In this document: positions 8,904 to 16,856 of the stretch, in pieces
How the letters are laid out: every line of letters begins with the position of its first letter
Numbering within the stretch: the first letter of the stretch is position 1
From: Nocardioides sp. Iso805N
GTDB taxonomy: Bacteria; Actinomycetota; Actinomycetes; Propionibacteriales; Nocardioidaceae
DNA: 64,000 nt
Direction of reading: 5' to 3'
Assembly (NCBI RefSeq): GCF_000364605.1
Contig: NZ_KB822581.1
Coordinates: 114,253 to 178,252 of the forward strand
Program-made: the position numbers and the translations under genes
Notes under the pieces: generated by a model
Told to the model about the DNA's origin: nothing
Database searches by the model: none
The model's input: only the letters and a program-made list of their open reading frames with translations

Positions 8904-9127
8904 GCGAGCAGCACCCGGCTCGGAGCGAGGCCGACGGCCACGAGGTCGCCGAGGGTGCTGCCGAGCCGGCCGCCGATGGCGCCGAGCCGGAGTGGGTGCG
9001 CAAGCGACGGCTGGCCGAGATCTTCGGCGACGTACTGCCCGAGACCACCGGCGACGAGCGCGACGAGCGTCCGCGCAGCTCCGACGACTGGCTGAAATCA
9101 CAGGTGCCGCCTCACCACGGCGGGTGA
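8900..9127 (+). CDS. Hypothetical acidic protein, 75 aa
   Basis: The GTG start overlaps the LCP stop codon, so it is translationally coupled. The product is acidic and probably disordered at the N-terminus, with a more ordered centre (EWVRKRRLAEIFGDVLPETTGDERDE) and a C-terminal SSDDWLKSQVPPHHGG. No domain is recognised. Coupling to an LCP ligase suggests an accessory role in the same envelope process, but this is inference only. Confidence 0.65.
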   Translation: MSEQHPARSEADGHEVAEGAAEPAADGAEPEWVRKRRLAEIFGDVLPETTGDERDERPRSSDDWLKSQVPPHHGG

Positions 9128-9144
9128 GACGGCAGCGGCGAGGG

Positions 9145-9174
9145 CTGGGTCAGCCTGGGTCAGCCTGGGTCAGC
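9145..9174. repeat. Three perfect copies of a 10-bp direct repeat
   Basis: CTGGGTCAGC is repeated head-to-tail at 9145, 9155 and 9165, just before the mscL stop codon and after the 75-aa gene. It is probably slippage-derived, and no open function is apparent. Confidence 0.7.
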
Positions 9175-9177
9175 CGA

Positions 9178-9537
9178 TCACTGCCTCGCGGCCAGCAGGT
9201 CGCGGATCTCGGCGAGCAGGGACTCGGTCGTGGCGCCTTCGGCGGCCGGGGGCGTCGGGAAGAAACGCTCCTTGGCCCTGGTGTAGGGGACCACGACGAA
9301 GAAGTAGACGATCGCGGCCAGGACGACGAAGGAGATCAGCGCGGTGATGAAGTCGCCGATGTGCACACCGCCGGGCGCATAGGACGAGAAGTTCGGCGTC
9401 CCGCCGGCCTTGCCGATCAGATCCATGATCACCGTGACCAGGGCCTTGACGACCGTGGCGAAGGCGCCGCCGATGACGAACGCGACGGCGAGCGCGACCA
9501 GGTCACCCTGGAGCAGGAACTTCTTGAAGCCGCTCAT
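9178..9537 (-). CDS. mscL: Large-conductance mechanosensitive channel MscL
   Basis: 119 residues. The N-terminal amphipathic helix and first transmembrane helix read GFKKFLLQGDLVALAVAFVIGGAF, the MscL pore signature. A periplasmic-type loop follows, then the second helix (IGDFITALISFVVLAAIVYFFVVV) and a cytoplasmic helix ending LLAEIRDLLAARQ. It opens under membrane tension to release solutes during osmotic downshock. The ATG is preceded by GGAGAG. The order next to CpaB-like, FmdB and cyclo-ligase genes is shared with mycobacteria (Rv0985c region). Confidence 0.95.
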   Translation of the reverse strand: MSGFKKFLLQGDLVALAVAFVIGGAFATVVKALVTVIMDLIGKAGGTPNFSSYAPGGVHIGDFITALISFVVLAAIVYFFVVVPYTRAKERFFPTPPAAEGATTESLLAEIRDLLAARQ

Positions 9538-9599
9538 TTCTCAATCTCTCCAAATCGTTGGTGTGACGGGAGATTCCCCCGAGAAGAAACGCCACGACC

Positions 9600-10256
9600 C
9601 TAGTTTGGATACGCGTAGGTGAGGAAGTCCCTCACCGATGCGGAGGTGACCAGAGTGACGAGGCTCTCGGGGAGACCCATGACGACAAGACGTCCGCCGA
9701 GCGCGCTCGTGACGCCGGCCGAGGATACTTTCGCGGCTGTTGCGTCGTCGTCGGACGGGAGGGCGAGCACCAACGCATCGGGCGCGACCGTCGTGGTGGT
9801 GCCGCGCTGGGCGTCGGTGGCGAGCAGCCTGACGTGGTCGCCGACGCGGAGCAGAGCCGCCATGCCGGCATCGGGCAACCGCACCGGCAGGGCCACCAGG
9901 TCGGGGTGGCCAGCGGTCAGGCCGGGGCCGACCAGCTGCAGGTCGGTGAGCGGCTCGCCGCGCCGCAGTCCGGCGGCGAGCACCCGACCCGTCGGGCGTC
10001 GCACCACGCCCGCGGGCACCGCGCGGGGCGGCACCGCGACGGTGGTCAGGTCGGCGGCGGTCAGCACCGCGCCGGCGGGAAGATCGTGGCGTGCGACAGT
10101 GAGTGCCGCGGTCACCGGCGCGGGCGGGCGCGCGGCCTGCAGGCCGAGCACGACCGCCAACAGCGCCAGCACCCCGGCCAGGAGCCGACGGTGCGCCAGC
10201 ACGCGGCGGCGCAGCTGTCGGCCGGCACGGCAGAAGGTCCCGAGAGATGAGGTCAC
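9600..10256 (-). CDS. SAF-domain protein, CpaB/RcpC-like
   Basis: 218 residues with GTG start: basic N-terminus, one transmembrane helix (about 20-40; LLAGVLALLAVVLGLQAA), then a SAF domain (about 48-110) with TVARHDLPAGAVLTAADLTTVAVP. The rest resembles the RcpC/CpaB fold of Flp-pilus assembly proteins. No other pilus genes are present, so this is probably one of the stand-alone actinobacterial CpaB-like proteins found near mscL and fmdB. Its role in a pilus or other envelope function is unproven. Confidence 0.8.
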   Translation of the reverse strand: MTSSLGTFCRAGRQLRRRVLAHRRLLAGVLALLAVVLGLQAARPPAPVTAALTVARHDLPAGAVLTAADLTTVAVPPRAVPAGVVRRPTGRVLAAGLRRGEPLTDLQLVGPGLTAGHPDLVALPVRLPDAGMAALLRVGDHVRLLATDAQRGTTTTVAPDALVLALPSDDDATAAKVSSAGVTSALGGRLVVMGLPESLVTLVTSASVRDFLTYAYPN

Positions 10257-10354
10257 CCGAGGACGGTAGGCCGATCCGCCGGACCGTGCGTCCGGTCATC
10301 CACAGGCGTCTCGGTGAGGAGCCGGCGTGCGGGCACTGGACGGCCCGCGGTTGC

Positions 10355-10603
10355 TCAGTCGCTGCTGGCGGGGGACGCGGCAGCAGCCGACGAGCTGCCC
10401 GCCGCCGTGCTGGACGAGCTGCTCGAGGAGCGGCTGTCGGTGCGGTAGAACCCGGAGCCCTTGAACACGACGCCGGCTGCGCTGAAGACCTTGCGCAGCC
10501 GGCCGCTGCACTCGGGGCAGACGGTGAGGGACTCCTCGGAGAAGCTCTGGACCTGCTCGAAGGCGTGGCCGCACTCGGTGCAGGCGTACTGGTAGGTGGG
10601 CAC
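10355..10603 (-). CDS. FmdB-family zinc ribbon protein
   Basis: The GTG at 10603 gives the usual family start (V/M)PTYQYACTECGHAFEQVQSF. Two CxxC pairs (ACTEC, VCPEC) form the zinc ribbon in the first 45 residues; VFKGSGFYRTDSR ends the conserved core. The remaining C-terminal part is a Ser/Ala-rich tail, typical of actinobacterial members (compare Rv0991c). An ATG six codons upstream is also possible, but it is less like the family and the GTG has a GGGGAGA ribosome site. Confidence 0.9.
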   Translation of the reverse strand: MPTYQYACTECGHAFEQVQSFSEESLTVCPECSGRLRKVFSAAGVVFKGSGFYRTDSRSSSSSSSTAAGSSSAAAASPASSD

Positions 10604-10642
10604 GACTCTCCCCGTTAGCACTCGACGTATCTGACTGCCAGT

Positions 10643-11269
10643 TTACAGCGTTCGGCGCAGCCGTGTGATTCCCGAGGGTGACGCCACCGCCGCGACCGGG
10701 CGGTCGTGTGGCTCGACGGGCACCTTGAGGCCGACCTCGTCGTCGTAGAGCAGCACGCACGTGAAGGTGCCGACCGGCACCCGCCCGAGCGCTCGGTCGT
10801 AGGAGCCGCCACCGCGGCCGAGCCGATAGCCCCGGGCGTCGACGGCCAGCCCCGGCACGAGGACGGCGTCGGCACCGGCGATTGCGTTCACGCCCAGCAG
10901 TGGGCCGTCGGGCTCGAGGATGCCGCGCGGGCCGCGCTGCAGCGAGGCGGGTCCGGCGTACACGCTCCAATCGAGGTCGTTGTCGGGCAGCACGCGAGGC
11001 AGCAGGACGCGCCGTCCCGAGGTTTGAAGTGCGTCGATCAGGGAACTAGTACCGGGCTCGTTGCCGACCGAGACATAGGCCGCCACGGTGGCCGATCGAT
11101 GGATCTCGGGGAGCGCGAGCAGCTGGCTGGCAAGGTCCCGAGCGGCTTCGCCGATCTGGGCCAGACCCAGTCGGTGACGTGCCGTGAGCAGCTGATCCCG
11201 TAGCGCGAGCTTTGCCAGTCCGTGGTGGTGCGGGGGACCAGAACGAGGAGGAGTTTGTGGATCAGCCAC
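10643..11269 (-). CDS. 5-formyltetrahydrofolate cyclo-ligase
   Basis: 208 residues. It converts 5-formyl-THF plus ATP to 5,10-methenyl-THF, recycling a storage or inhibitory folate. Family marks are VAAYVSVGNEPGT, LLPRVLPDNDLDW and the C-terminal nucleotide loop with VLVPGLAVDARGYRLGRGGGSYDRAL. The GTG start lies 6 nt downstream of a TAGGCT hexamer, suggesting a leaderless mRNA. Its divergent neighbour galU starts 24 bp away, as in mycobacteria (Rv0992c/Rv0993). Confidence 0.93.
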   Translation of the reverse strand: MADPQTPPRSGPPHHHGLAKLALRDQLLTARHRLGLAQIGEAARDLASQLLALPEIHRSATVAAYVSVGNEPGTSSLIDALQTSGRRVLLPRVLPDNDLDWSVYAGPASLQRGPRGILEPDGPLLGVNAIAGADAVLVPGLAVDARGYRLGRGGGSYDRALGRVPVGTFTCVLLYDDEVGLKVPVEPHDRPVAAVASPSGITRLRRTL

Positions 11270-11275
11270 ACCGCC

Positions 11276-11285
11276 AGCCTACGAT
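11276..11285. promoter_or_regulatory. Overlapping divergent -10 hexamers (cyclo-ligase / galU)
   Basis: AGCCTACGAT contains TACGAT on the plus strand (11280-11285, 7 nt before the galU ATG) and TAGGCT on the minus strand (11276-11281, 6 nt before the cyclo-ligase GTG). The two hexamers share the central TA. Spacing to both starts predicts leaderless transcripts. Confidence 0.6.
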
Positions 11286-11292
11286 CGACCCT

Positions 11293-12687
11293 ATGGGTAG
11301 CCCTGGCCTGGCCGCAGCGGTCGCGAAGATGCGGGACGCCGGCGTCGACGAGGTCGCCGTGCAGACGTTCGCGCACTACTACCGCCAACTCGAGCGTGGC
11401 GAGACCGGGAAGATCCCCGAGGACTCGATCGAGCCGGTCGACATGCCGGCGCTGGCCGACGCCCGGGTCTCCGACGAGGAGGCCGCTGCGGCGATCCGCA
11501 CGACCGCGGTGATCAAGCTCAACGGCGGTCTGGGCACCTCGATGGGCATGGATCGCGCGAAGTCGCTGCTGTGCGTACGCCGCGGCATGTCGTTCCTCGA
11601 CATCATCGCCCGCCAGATCCTGCACCTGAGGAAGACCTACGGCGCGCCGCTGCCGCTGATCGTGATGAACTCGTTCCGCACCTCGGCCGACACGCTCGAC
11701 GCGCTGGCGCGCTACGCCGACCTCCCGGTCGAGGGCCTCCCGCTGGAGTTCCGGCAGAACATGGAGCCCCGGCTGCTCGCCGACGGCCTGATGCCTGTCA
11801 CCTGGCCCAAGGACCCCGACCTCGAGTGGTGTCCGCCGGGTCACGGCGACATCTACACGGCGCTGCGCGGCACCGGTCTGCTCGACAAGCTCCTGGAGCA
11901 GGGTTTCGAGCGGGTCTTCGTCTCCAACTCCGACAACCTGGGTGCCGTCCCCGATGCCCACGTCGCGGGCTGGTTCGCCTCCTCCGGTGCGCCCTTCGCG
12001 ATCGAGGCGGTGCGGCGCACGCCCTCCGACCGCAAGGGCGGCCACTTCGCCCGCCGCAAGTCCGACGGCCGGATCGTGCTGCGCGAGACCGCTCAGACGC
12101 TGCCCGAGGACCAGAAGGCGCTGCAGGACCTGAGCCGGCACCGCTATTGCTCGACCAACAACATCTGGTTCGACCTGCGTGCCATGAAGGAGGCCCTGGA
12201 CGCCCGTGACGGCATCCTCGGCCTGCCCCTGATCCGCAACGAGAAGACCGTCGACCCCTCCGACGCCTCGACGCAGAAGGTGATCCAGGTGGAGACCGCG
12301 ATGGGCTCCGCGATCGAGGTCTTCGAGGGCGCCCAGCTGATCGAGGTCGGCCGGGACCGCTTCATCCCGGTCAAGACCACCAACGACCTGCTGGTGCTGC
12401 GCTCCGACGTCTACGAGATCCGCGACGGCTTCACGCTGGAGCAGGTCGCCGCCGAGGTGCCGTTCGTCGATCTCGACGGCGACTACTACAAGTTGGTCAG
12501 CGAGTTCGAGCAGCGCTTCCCCGAGGGAGCGCCGTCGCTGACCAAGGCCACGGCGCTGCGGGTCAAGGGCGACTGGACCTTCGGGCCGTCCGTGCAGATC
12601 CTCGGCGAGGTGACGCTGGAGACCGATGCCGCGCAGCGGGTCGACGCCGGAACGGTCTTCGCAGACGACGAGGTCAACGAGGGCTGA
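11293..12687 (+). CDS. galU: UTP-glucose-1-phosphate uridylyltransferase (eukaryotic-type UGPase fold)
   Basis: 464 residues from the ATG at 11293; the frame is open upstream, but that would overlap the divergent promoter. The nucleotide-binding loop is VIKLNGGLGTSMGMDRAKSLL, with other UGP marks at LEWCPPGHGDIY, VSNSDNLGAVPD and KGGHFARRKSDG. It makes UDP-glucose for glycans and glycogen or trehalose synthesis. The sequence belongs to the longer UGP1-like family rather than the short bacterial GalU. It precedes moeA/glp by 25 bp, as in mycobacteria. Confidence 0.9.
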   Translation: MGSPGLAAAVAKMRDAGVDEVAVQTFAHYYRQLERGETGKIPEDSIEPVDMPALADARVSDEEAAAAIRTTAVIKLNGGLGTSMGMDRAKSLLCVRRGMSFLDIIARQILHLRKTYGAPLPLIVMNSFRTSADTLDALARYADLPVEGLPLEFRQNMEPRLLADGLMPVTWPKDPDLEWCPPGHGDIYTALRGTGLLDKLLEQGFERVFVSNSDNLGAVPDAHVAGWFASSGAPFAIEAVRRTPSDRKGGHFARRKSDGRIVLRETAQTLPEDQKALQDLSRHRYCSTNNIWFDLRAMKEALDARDGILGLPLIRNEKTVDPSDASTQKVIQVETAMGSAIEVFEGAQLIEVGRDRFIPVKTTNDLLVLRSDVYEIRDGFTLEQVAAEVPFVDLDGDYYKLVSEFEQRFPEGAPSLTKATALRVKGDWTFGPSVQILGEVTLETDAAQRVDAGTVFADDEVNEG

Positions 12688-12698
12688 CCCGGCCCCAG

Positions 12699-12704
12699 TA
12701 GGCT
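12699..12704 (+). promoter_or_regulatory. Candidate -10 (TAGGCT) for glp/moeA
   Basis: TAGGCT lies 8 nt upstream of the ATG at 12713, in the short gap after galU. No ribosome site is visible, which is consistent with an internal leaderless promoter for the glp-moaC-moaB operon. Confidence 0.45.
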
Positions 12705-12712
12705 CTCGTCAC

Positions 12713-13960
12713 ATGCCGGAAGCCTCGCCTCTCACCCCGGTCAGCCCCGACGACCACTGCCAGCGGATCCTCGACGCGATCGAGCCGATGGCGGCGTTCC
12801 CGCAGCCGCTGATGGACGCCCTCGGACTCGTCTGCGCCGAGGAGGTGCATGCGAGCGTCTCGCTGCCGAGCTTCGACAACTCCGCGATGGACGGCTACGC
12901 CGTCCGGTTCGACGACGTCGCCGACGCCAGCCCCGAGGGGCCGCTGGAGCTTCCCGTCGTCGGCGAGATCGGCGCAGGTACGGCGCGGGTGCACGCGCTG
13001 GCCCCTGGCACCGCGGTCAAGATCATGACCGGGGCGCCGGTGCCGACCGGCGCCGACACGATCGTGCCCTACGAGGCGACCGACCGCGGCGTGGGCCAGG
13101 TGCTGATCCGGCGGGCTCCGCGCGAGGAGGGCCAGCACGTGCGCCGCGCCGGCGAGGACGTGGCAGAGGGCGACCTGGTCATCGAGCACGGCACCGTCCT
13201 CGATGCCCGCCACATCGGTCTGCTGGCCGCCGTCGGCAGCGCCACCGTGGCCGTCCGGCCGCGGCCCCGCGTGGTGGTCATCTCGACCGGCTCCGAGCTG
13301 CGCGAGCCCGGGCAGCCGCTGGGCCACGACTCGATCTACGACAGCAACTCCTACCTGCTTGCCGCCGCCGCGCGCGAGGCCGGCGCGATCGCCTTCCGGG
13401 TCGGGATCGTGCCCGACGAGCCGCAGGCATTCCGGACGGCGCTGCACGACCAGCTCGTCCGGGCGGACCTGGTGATCACCTCCGGCGGGGTCAGCCAGGG
13501 CGACTACGACGTGGTCAAGGAGGCGCTGACCCCCGACGGCGTCTGGTTCGGCCCGGTGGCGATGCAGCCGGGCAAGCCGCAGGGCTTCGGACTGGTCGGC
13601 GAGGACCGGGTGCCGATCTTCTGCCTGCCGGGCAACCCGGTCTCCTCCTTCGTCTCCTTCGAGGTCTTCGTCCGCCCCGCACTGCGCCGGCTGATGGGTC
13701 AGGAGCCCTACCGTCGCCCCGTCCTCAGGGCCCGCCTCGCCGAGCCGATGGGCTCGCCCGCGGGGCGGCGGCAGTACATGCGCGGTCGGTACGACGACGG
13801 CGTGGTCACGCCCGTCGGCAGCCCGGCGTCACACATGCTGGGCAGCCTGGCCAGCTCGAACTGCCTCCTCGTCGTACCCGAGGCCGTCACGTCGCTGCCT
13901 GCCGGCGCGGAGGTCGACGTGCTCCTGATCGAGCACGGCCACGAGACGGGGCAGCGTTGA
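12713..13960 (+). CDS. moeA: MoeA-type molybdopterin molybdotransferase (gephyrin-like Glp)
   Basis: 415 residues with the full MoeA layout: N-terminal MoeA-N domain ([35 protein letters not shown]), central MogA-like domain ([55 protein letters not shown]) and C-terminal barrel. It inserts molybdate into adenylylated molybdopterin. Its position upstream of a rimJ-like gene and sepX/glpR matches the Glp of Corynebacterium glutamicum, a MoeA-like protein that binds FtsZ and the membrane receptor GlpR. Coupled moaC and moaB genes here argue that a cofactor role is kept. The stop overlaps moaC (TGATG). Confidence 0.9.
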   Translation: MPEASPLTPVSPDDHCQRILDAIEPMAAFPQPLMDALGLVCAEEVHASVSLPSFDNSAMDGYAVRFDDVADASPEGPLELPVVGEIGAGTARVHALAPGTAVKIMTGAPVPTGADTIVPYEATDRGVGQVLIRRAPREEGQHVRRAGEDVAEGDLVIEHGTVLDARHIGLLAAVGSATVAVRPRPRVVVISTGSELREPGQPLGHDSIYDSNSYLLAAAAREAGAIAFRVGIVPDEPQAFRTALHDQLVRADLVITSGGVSQGDYDVVKEALTPDGVWFGPVAMQPGKPQGFGLVGEDRVPIFCLPGNPVSSFVSFEVFVRPALRRLMGQEPYRRPVLRARLAEPMGSPAGRRQYMRGRYDDGVVTPVGSPASHMLGSLASSNCLLVVPEAVTSLPAGAEVDVLLIEHGHETGQR

Positions 13961-14469
13961 TGGCCGACCGGCTGACCCACGTGGACGAGAGCGGCGCGGC
14001 CCGGATGGTCGACGTCACCGGCAAGGGCGTGACCGCGCGGGTCGCGACCGCATCGGGCCGGGTGCTGGTCTCGGCCGAGGTGGTGGCGTTGCTGCGCGGC
14101 GAGGGGGTGCCCAAGGGCGATGCGCTGGCGGTCGCCAGGATCGCCGGGATCATGGGAGCCAAGCGCACGCCCGACCTGGTCCCGCTGTGCCACCCGCTGG
14201 CACTCTCCGGCGTCACGGTCGACCTGACGGTCGTCGACGATCCTTCGACAGGCTCAGGACGAGGCGCGGTCCAGATCAGTGCGACCGTGCGCACCGCCGA
14301 CCGCACCGGTGTGGAGATGGAGGCGCTCACCGCGGTCTCCGTCGCCGCGCTGACGATCGTGGACATGGTCAAGGCGGTCGACAAGGCGGCCGTGATCACC
14401 GACATCCGCGTCGAGGCCAAGAGTGGCGGCAACTCGGGGGACTGGGTTCGCGAGGACGGCGCCCGGTGA
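13960..14469 (+). CDS. moaC: Cyclic pyranopterin monophosphate synthase MoaC
   Basis: 169 residues. MoaC catalyses the second step to precursor Z in molybdenum-cofactor synthesis. Conserved parts are [47 protein letters not shown] and [28 protein letters not shown], which carry the catalytic Lys and His. Between strands at residue about 95, the segment DPSTGSGRG is encoded by a short mobile-type sequence (14242-14258) and looks inserted in frame. The ATG at 13960 shares a base with the moeA stop. Confidence 0.93.
   Translation: MADRLTHVDESGAARMVDVTGKGVTARVATASGRVLVSAEVVALLRGEGVPKGDALAVARIAGIMGAKRTPDLVPLCHPLALSGVTVDLTVVDDPSTGSGRGAVQISATVRTADRTGVEMEALTAVSVAALTIVDMVKAVDKAAVITDIRVEAKSGGNSGDWVREDGAR
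14242..14258. repeat. CCTTCGACAGGCTCAGG repeat inside moaC
   Basis: A 17-bp sequence with partial dyad symmetry (CCTTCGACAGGCTCAGG) lies within the moaC frame and encodes the extra PSTGSGRG loop. A related GAGCCTGTCGAGG stretch occurs at the end of the ispE repeat (36407-36419), supporting a dispersed repeat family that tolerates coding insertion. Confidence 0.5.
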
Positions 14470-14984
14470 GCGCGAAGGCCGGCCCCGACCCCGCCGGTCT
14501 CGGCCGTGTCGCATACGGCGGCGGGGTCGTGGTGGCCTCCAACCGGGCGGCCGCGGGGGTCTACGAGGACGCCACCGGGCCGCTGCTCGCGGACTTCCTC
14601 GACGAGCTCGGGTTCGCCGTCGGAGCGCCCGTCGTCGTACCTGATGGCGAGCCCGTGGGGGAGGCGATCGCCGCCTTCGTCGCGGCCGGCGCGCGGGTCG
14701 TGCTCACGACAGGTGGCACCGGGCTCACACCGACCGACCTGACGCCCGAGGCGACCCGGCCGCTGCTCGACCGGGAGATCCCCGGGATCGCTGAGGCGAT
14801 CCGGGCCGCTGGGGTCGCCAAGGGCGTCCCGACGGCGATGCTCTCCCGTGGCCTCGCCGGCCTGGCCGGCACCTGCCTGGTGATCAACCTGCCGGGCTCG
14901 CGGGGCGGCGTGAAGGACGCGATCGAGGTGCTGCGGCCCGTGCTGGAGCACGCGGTGGAGCAGTCCGTCGGGAGCGACCACTGA
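14466..14984 (+). CDS. moaB: MoaB/MogA-type molybdopterin adenylyltransferase
   Basis: 172 residues from the GTG overlapping the moaC stop. The molybdopterin-binding core is [36 protein letters not shown], with [26 protein letters not shown] at the N-terminus and [19 protein letters not shown] at the end. The family adenylylates molybdopterin before MoeA inserts molybdate. It is coupled on both sides (GTGA upstream, TGATG downstream), so moeA-moaC-moaB-acetyltransferase form one operon. Confidence 0.92.
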   Translation: MSAKAGPDPAGLGRVAYGGGVVVASNRAAAGVYEDATGPLLADFLDELGFAVGAPVVVPDGEPVGEAIAAFVAAGARVVLTTGGTGLTPTDLTPEATRPLLDREIPGIAEAIRAAGVAKGVPTAMLSRGLAGLAGTCLVINLPGSRGGVKDAIEVLRPVLEHAVEQSVGSDH

Positions 14985-15622
14985 TGGCCTTCGGCGGCGC
15001 GGTCTGGGGAGCGGACCGCGCTTGGCCGGCGACGCTGCACACGCGCTTGCCCGACGGCGGCGACCTGACCGTGCGTGCACTCTCGCGCCGCGACAGCCGA
15101 GCCTGGTACGACGCTCGGCGGCGGTCGGCGGCCTGGCTGCACCCGTGGGACGCCACCGTCCCGCCCGGCGGCGACGCGCGGCCGACCACCTTCCCGGCCC
15201 TCGTACGCCGCCTGCACCGGGCCGCTCGGGCGGGCTCGACGTACCCGTTCGCGATCGAGCTGGACGGCCGCTTCGCCGGCCAGATCACCGTCAACAACAT
15301 CGTGCGGGGCTCGGCGCAGTTCGCCTCCATCGGCTACTGGATCGACCGGGAGCAGGCGGGCCGCGGTGCGGTGCCGCGGGCGGTGGCACTGGTGATCGAC
15401 CACTGCTTCGCCGCGGCGGGGTTGCACCGGATCGAGATCTGCATCCGGCCGGAGAACTCCAACTCGTTGCGCGTGGTCGAGAAGCTCGGCATCCGCGAGA
15501 TCGGGTACGCGCCGCGGTTCCTGCACATCGACGGCGCCTGGCGCGACCACCGGATCTATGCGATCACCGCGGAGGAGTGCCCCGAGGGACTGCTGACCCG
15601 GTTGCAGGCTGAGGAGCACTGA
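14984..15622 (+). CDS. RimJ-like GNAT acetyltransferase
   Basis: 212 residues with a GNAT fold of the RimJ/RimL type: LTVRALSRRDSRAWYDARR at the N-terminus, AIELDGRFAGQITVNNIVRG, FASIGYWIDREQAGRG (acetyl-CoA site, though the usual GxG is RGAVPRAV) and HRIEICIRPENSNSLRVVEKLGI. In mycobacteria the syntenic gene is rimJ (Rv0995). Substrate is probably a protein N-terminus, but that is inferred from the family. The ATG overlaps the moaB stop; the next gene is sepX. Confidence 0.88.
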   Translation: MAFGGAVWGADRAWPATLHTRLPDGGDLTVRALSRRDSRAWYDARRRSAAWLHPWDATVPPGGDARPTTFPALVRRLHRAARAGSTYPFAIELDGRFAGQITVNNIVRGSAQFASIGYWIDREQAGRGAVPRAVALVIDHCFAAAGLHRIEICIRPENSNSLRVVEKLGIREIGYAPRFLHIDGAWRDHRIYAITAEECPEGLLTRLQAEEH

Positions 15623-15693
15623 AATCACAGAAGTCACAGGAGTGGTTTTGCGACACACCTGTAGACATGCGCCCCATGCTGCGCTAGCGCTCC

Positions 15694-15699
15694 TAACCT
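15694..15699 (+). promoter_or_regulatory. Candidate -10 (TAACCT) for sepX/glpR
   Basis: TAACCT lies 7 nt before the GTG start at 15707, within an 84-bp gap after the acetyltransferase gene. The spacing fits a leaderless transcript for the divisome gene. Confidence 0.45.
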
Positions 15700-15706
15700 T
15701 CGAGGT

Positions 15707-16585
15707 GTGAGCGCATTGATCTTCGTAGCCGTCGCCGTGGCGTGGGCTGTCTACCTCGTTCCCAAGGCGCTCGAGCACCATGACGAGAGTCTGCGCAACC
15801 GGACGGTCTCGACCTTCTCGCACACCATGCGGGTGCTGGCGCGGCGTGAGCCGGTCAGTGACCGTGCGACGCGGCTGGTCCCGAACGCACCCGCCCCGGC
15901 CGCCGGTCGTGCCTCGGTGCCCGCCGAGACTGCCGCTGCTGGGGCACCTGCCGCGCCTGTCGAACCGGCGCCGGCCCAGGCTGCGCCGACTCAGGCTGCG
16001 CCGACTCAGGCTGCGCCGAGCAGGCGCCCGCAGCGTGGTCGCGCCGCCGCTGCGCGCCGCCGCAACGTCCTCGCCGTACTCGTGCTGGCCAACGCCGGCG
16101 TCGCCGCTGCCGCAGGCTTCGGCGTCATCGCCTGGGCCTGGCTAGGCGTCCCGGCGGGTCTGCTGGTCGCCTGGCTGGTCGCCTGCCGGCTGATGGTCCG
16201 CCGCGAGCGGTCCGTACGCCGGACGGCGCCGCTGCGCCCGACAGCGGCTCCGGTCGTCGTTGAGGAGTCCCCGGCGTCCGCAGCGGCCGTACCCGTCGCG
16301 GACAGCGGCCTCGAGGCAGCTGTCGAGGGCGTCGTCCAGATCGACGACGACACCAGCAGCATTCCCGCCGTCGCGGGCAGCTGGGACCCGGTCGACGTAC
16401 CCCTGCCGACCTATGTCTCCAAGCCGCCTGCTGCGCGCCGTACGGTGCACACCATCGACCTGGACTCCACCGGCGTGTGGAGCTCGGGCCGCAGCGAGTC
16501 CGACAGCGCGCTGGCCCGCGAGGCCGACGCCGCTCGACGTGATGCCGGTGGCAATCAGGGCGAGCGCCGCGCGGCGGGCTCCTGA
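15707..16585 (+). CDS. sepX: SepX/GlpR divisome membrane protein
   Basis: 292 residues. It starts with a short transmembrane helix directly at the N-terminus (MSALIFVAVAVAWAVYLVPKALEHHDES), followed by FSHTMRVLARREP, the SepX pattern of Streptomyces. After an Ala/Pro linker come two more hydrophobic stretches (about residues 120-140 and 144-163), then an acidic cytoplasmic part. A 15-bp unit encoding QAAPT is repeated about three times (15977-16020). In Streptomyces SepX supports FtsZ and DivIVA-dependent septation; in Corynebacterium GlpR is the membrane receptor of the MoeA-like Glp. The moeA paralogue lies three genes upstream. Confidence 0.85.
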   Translation: MSALIFVAVAVAWAVYLVPKALEHHDESLRNRTVSTFSHTMRVLARREPVSDRATRLVPNAPAPAAGRASVPAETAAAGAPAAPVEPAPAQAAPTQAAPTQAAPSRRPQRGRAAAARRRNVLAVLVLANAGVAAAAGFGVIAWAWLGVPAGLLVAWLVACRLMVRRERSVRRTAPLRPTAAPVVVEESPASAAAVPVADSGLEAAVEGVVQIDDDTSSIPAVAGSWDPVDVPLPTYVSKPPAARRTVHTIDLDSTGVWSSGRSESDSALAREADAARRDAGGNQGERRAAGS

Positions 16586-16650
16586 GACCCTGATTTCCGG
16601 CCCGGCCGAGGCTGGTGCTAAGTTTCATCTCGCGTCGGCGACGACGCACT

Positions 16651-16726
16651 GGGGCTGTGGCGCAGTTGGTAGCGCGTCTCGTTCGCAATGAGAAGGCCAG
16701 GGGTTCGAATCCCCTCAGCTCCACCA
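16651..16726 (+). tRNA. tRNA-Ala (anticodon CGC)
   Basis: The acceptor GGGGCTG pairs with CAGCTCC (one G-T), the D arm is GCGC/GCGC, the anticodon arm TCTCG/TGAGA has loop TTCGCAA (anticodon CGC, reads GCG), and the T arm AGGGG/CCCCT has loop TTCGAAT. CCA is encoded at 16724-16726. It is the left border of an accessory block. Confidence 0.93.
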
Positions 16727-16750
16727 TCTGATCTCTCCGGAGATGTTGAT

Positions 16751-16780
16751 AGACCCGGGCCCCTTGGGGCCCGGGTCTTC
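16751..16780 (+). terminator. Strong hairpin terminator after tRNA-Ala
   Basis: A perfect 13-bp inverted repeat, 16751-16763 (AGACCCGGGCCCC) against 16766-16778, separated by TT and followed by a short T/C-rich tail. Position 25 bp after the tRNA fits termination of the tRNA transcript. Confidence 0.7.
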
Positions 16781-16856
16781 TGGTTCGGTGCGCTGCCTCG
16801 AGGTGTCCGGCGGCCGGTGCCGAGACTATGGGCGCAGGCTGACACCGCTGTCAGGG

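Noticed and set aside
9145..9174. CRISPR-like array
   Set aside because: The repeats are 10 bp with no spacers; this is a simple tandem repeat.
16651..16726. Integrated element with attachment site at tRNA-Ala
   Set aside because: No integrase and no repeated tRNA 3' end were found up to 28 kb, so only an accessory block is claimed.
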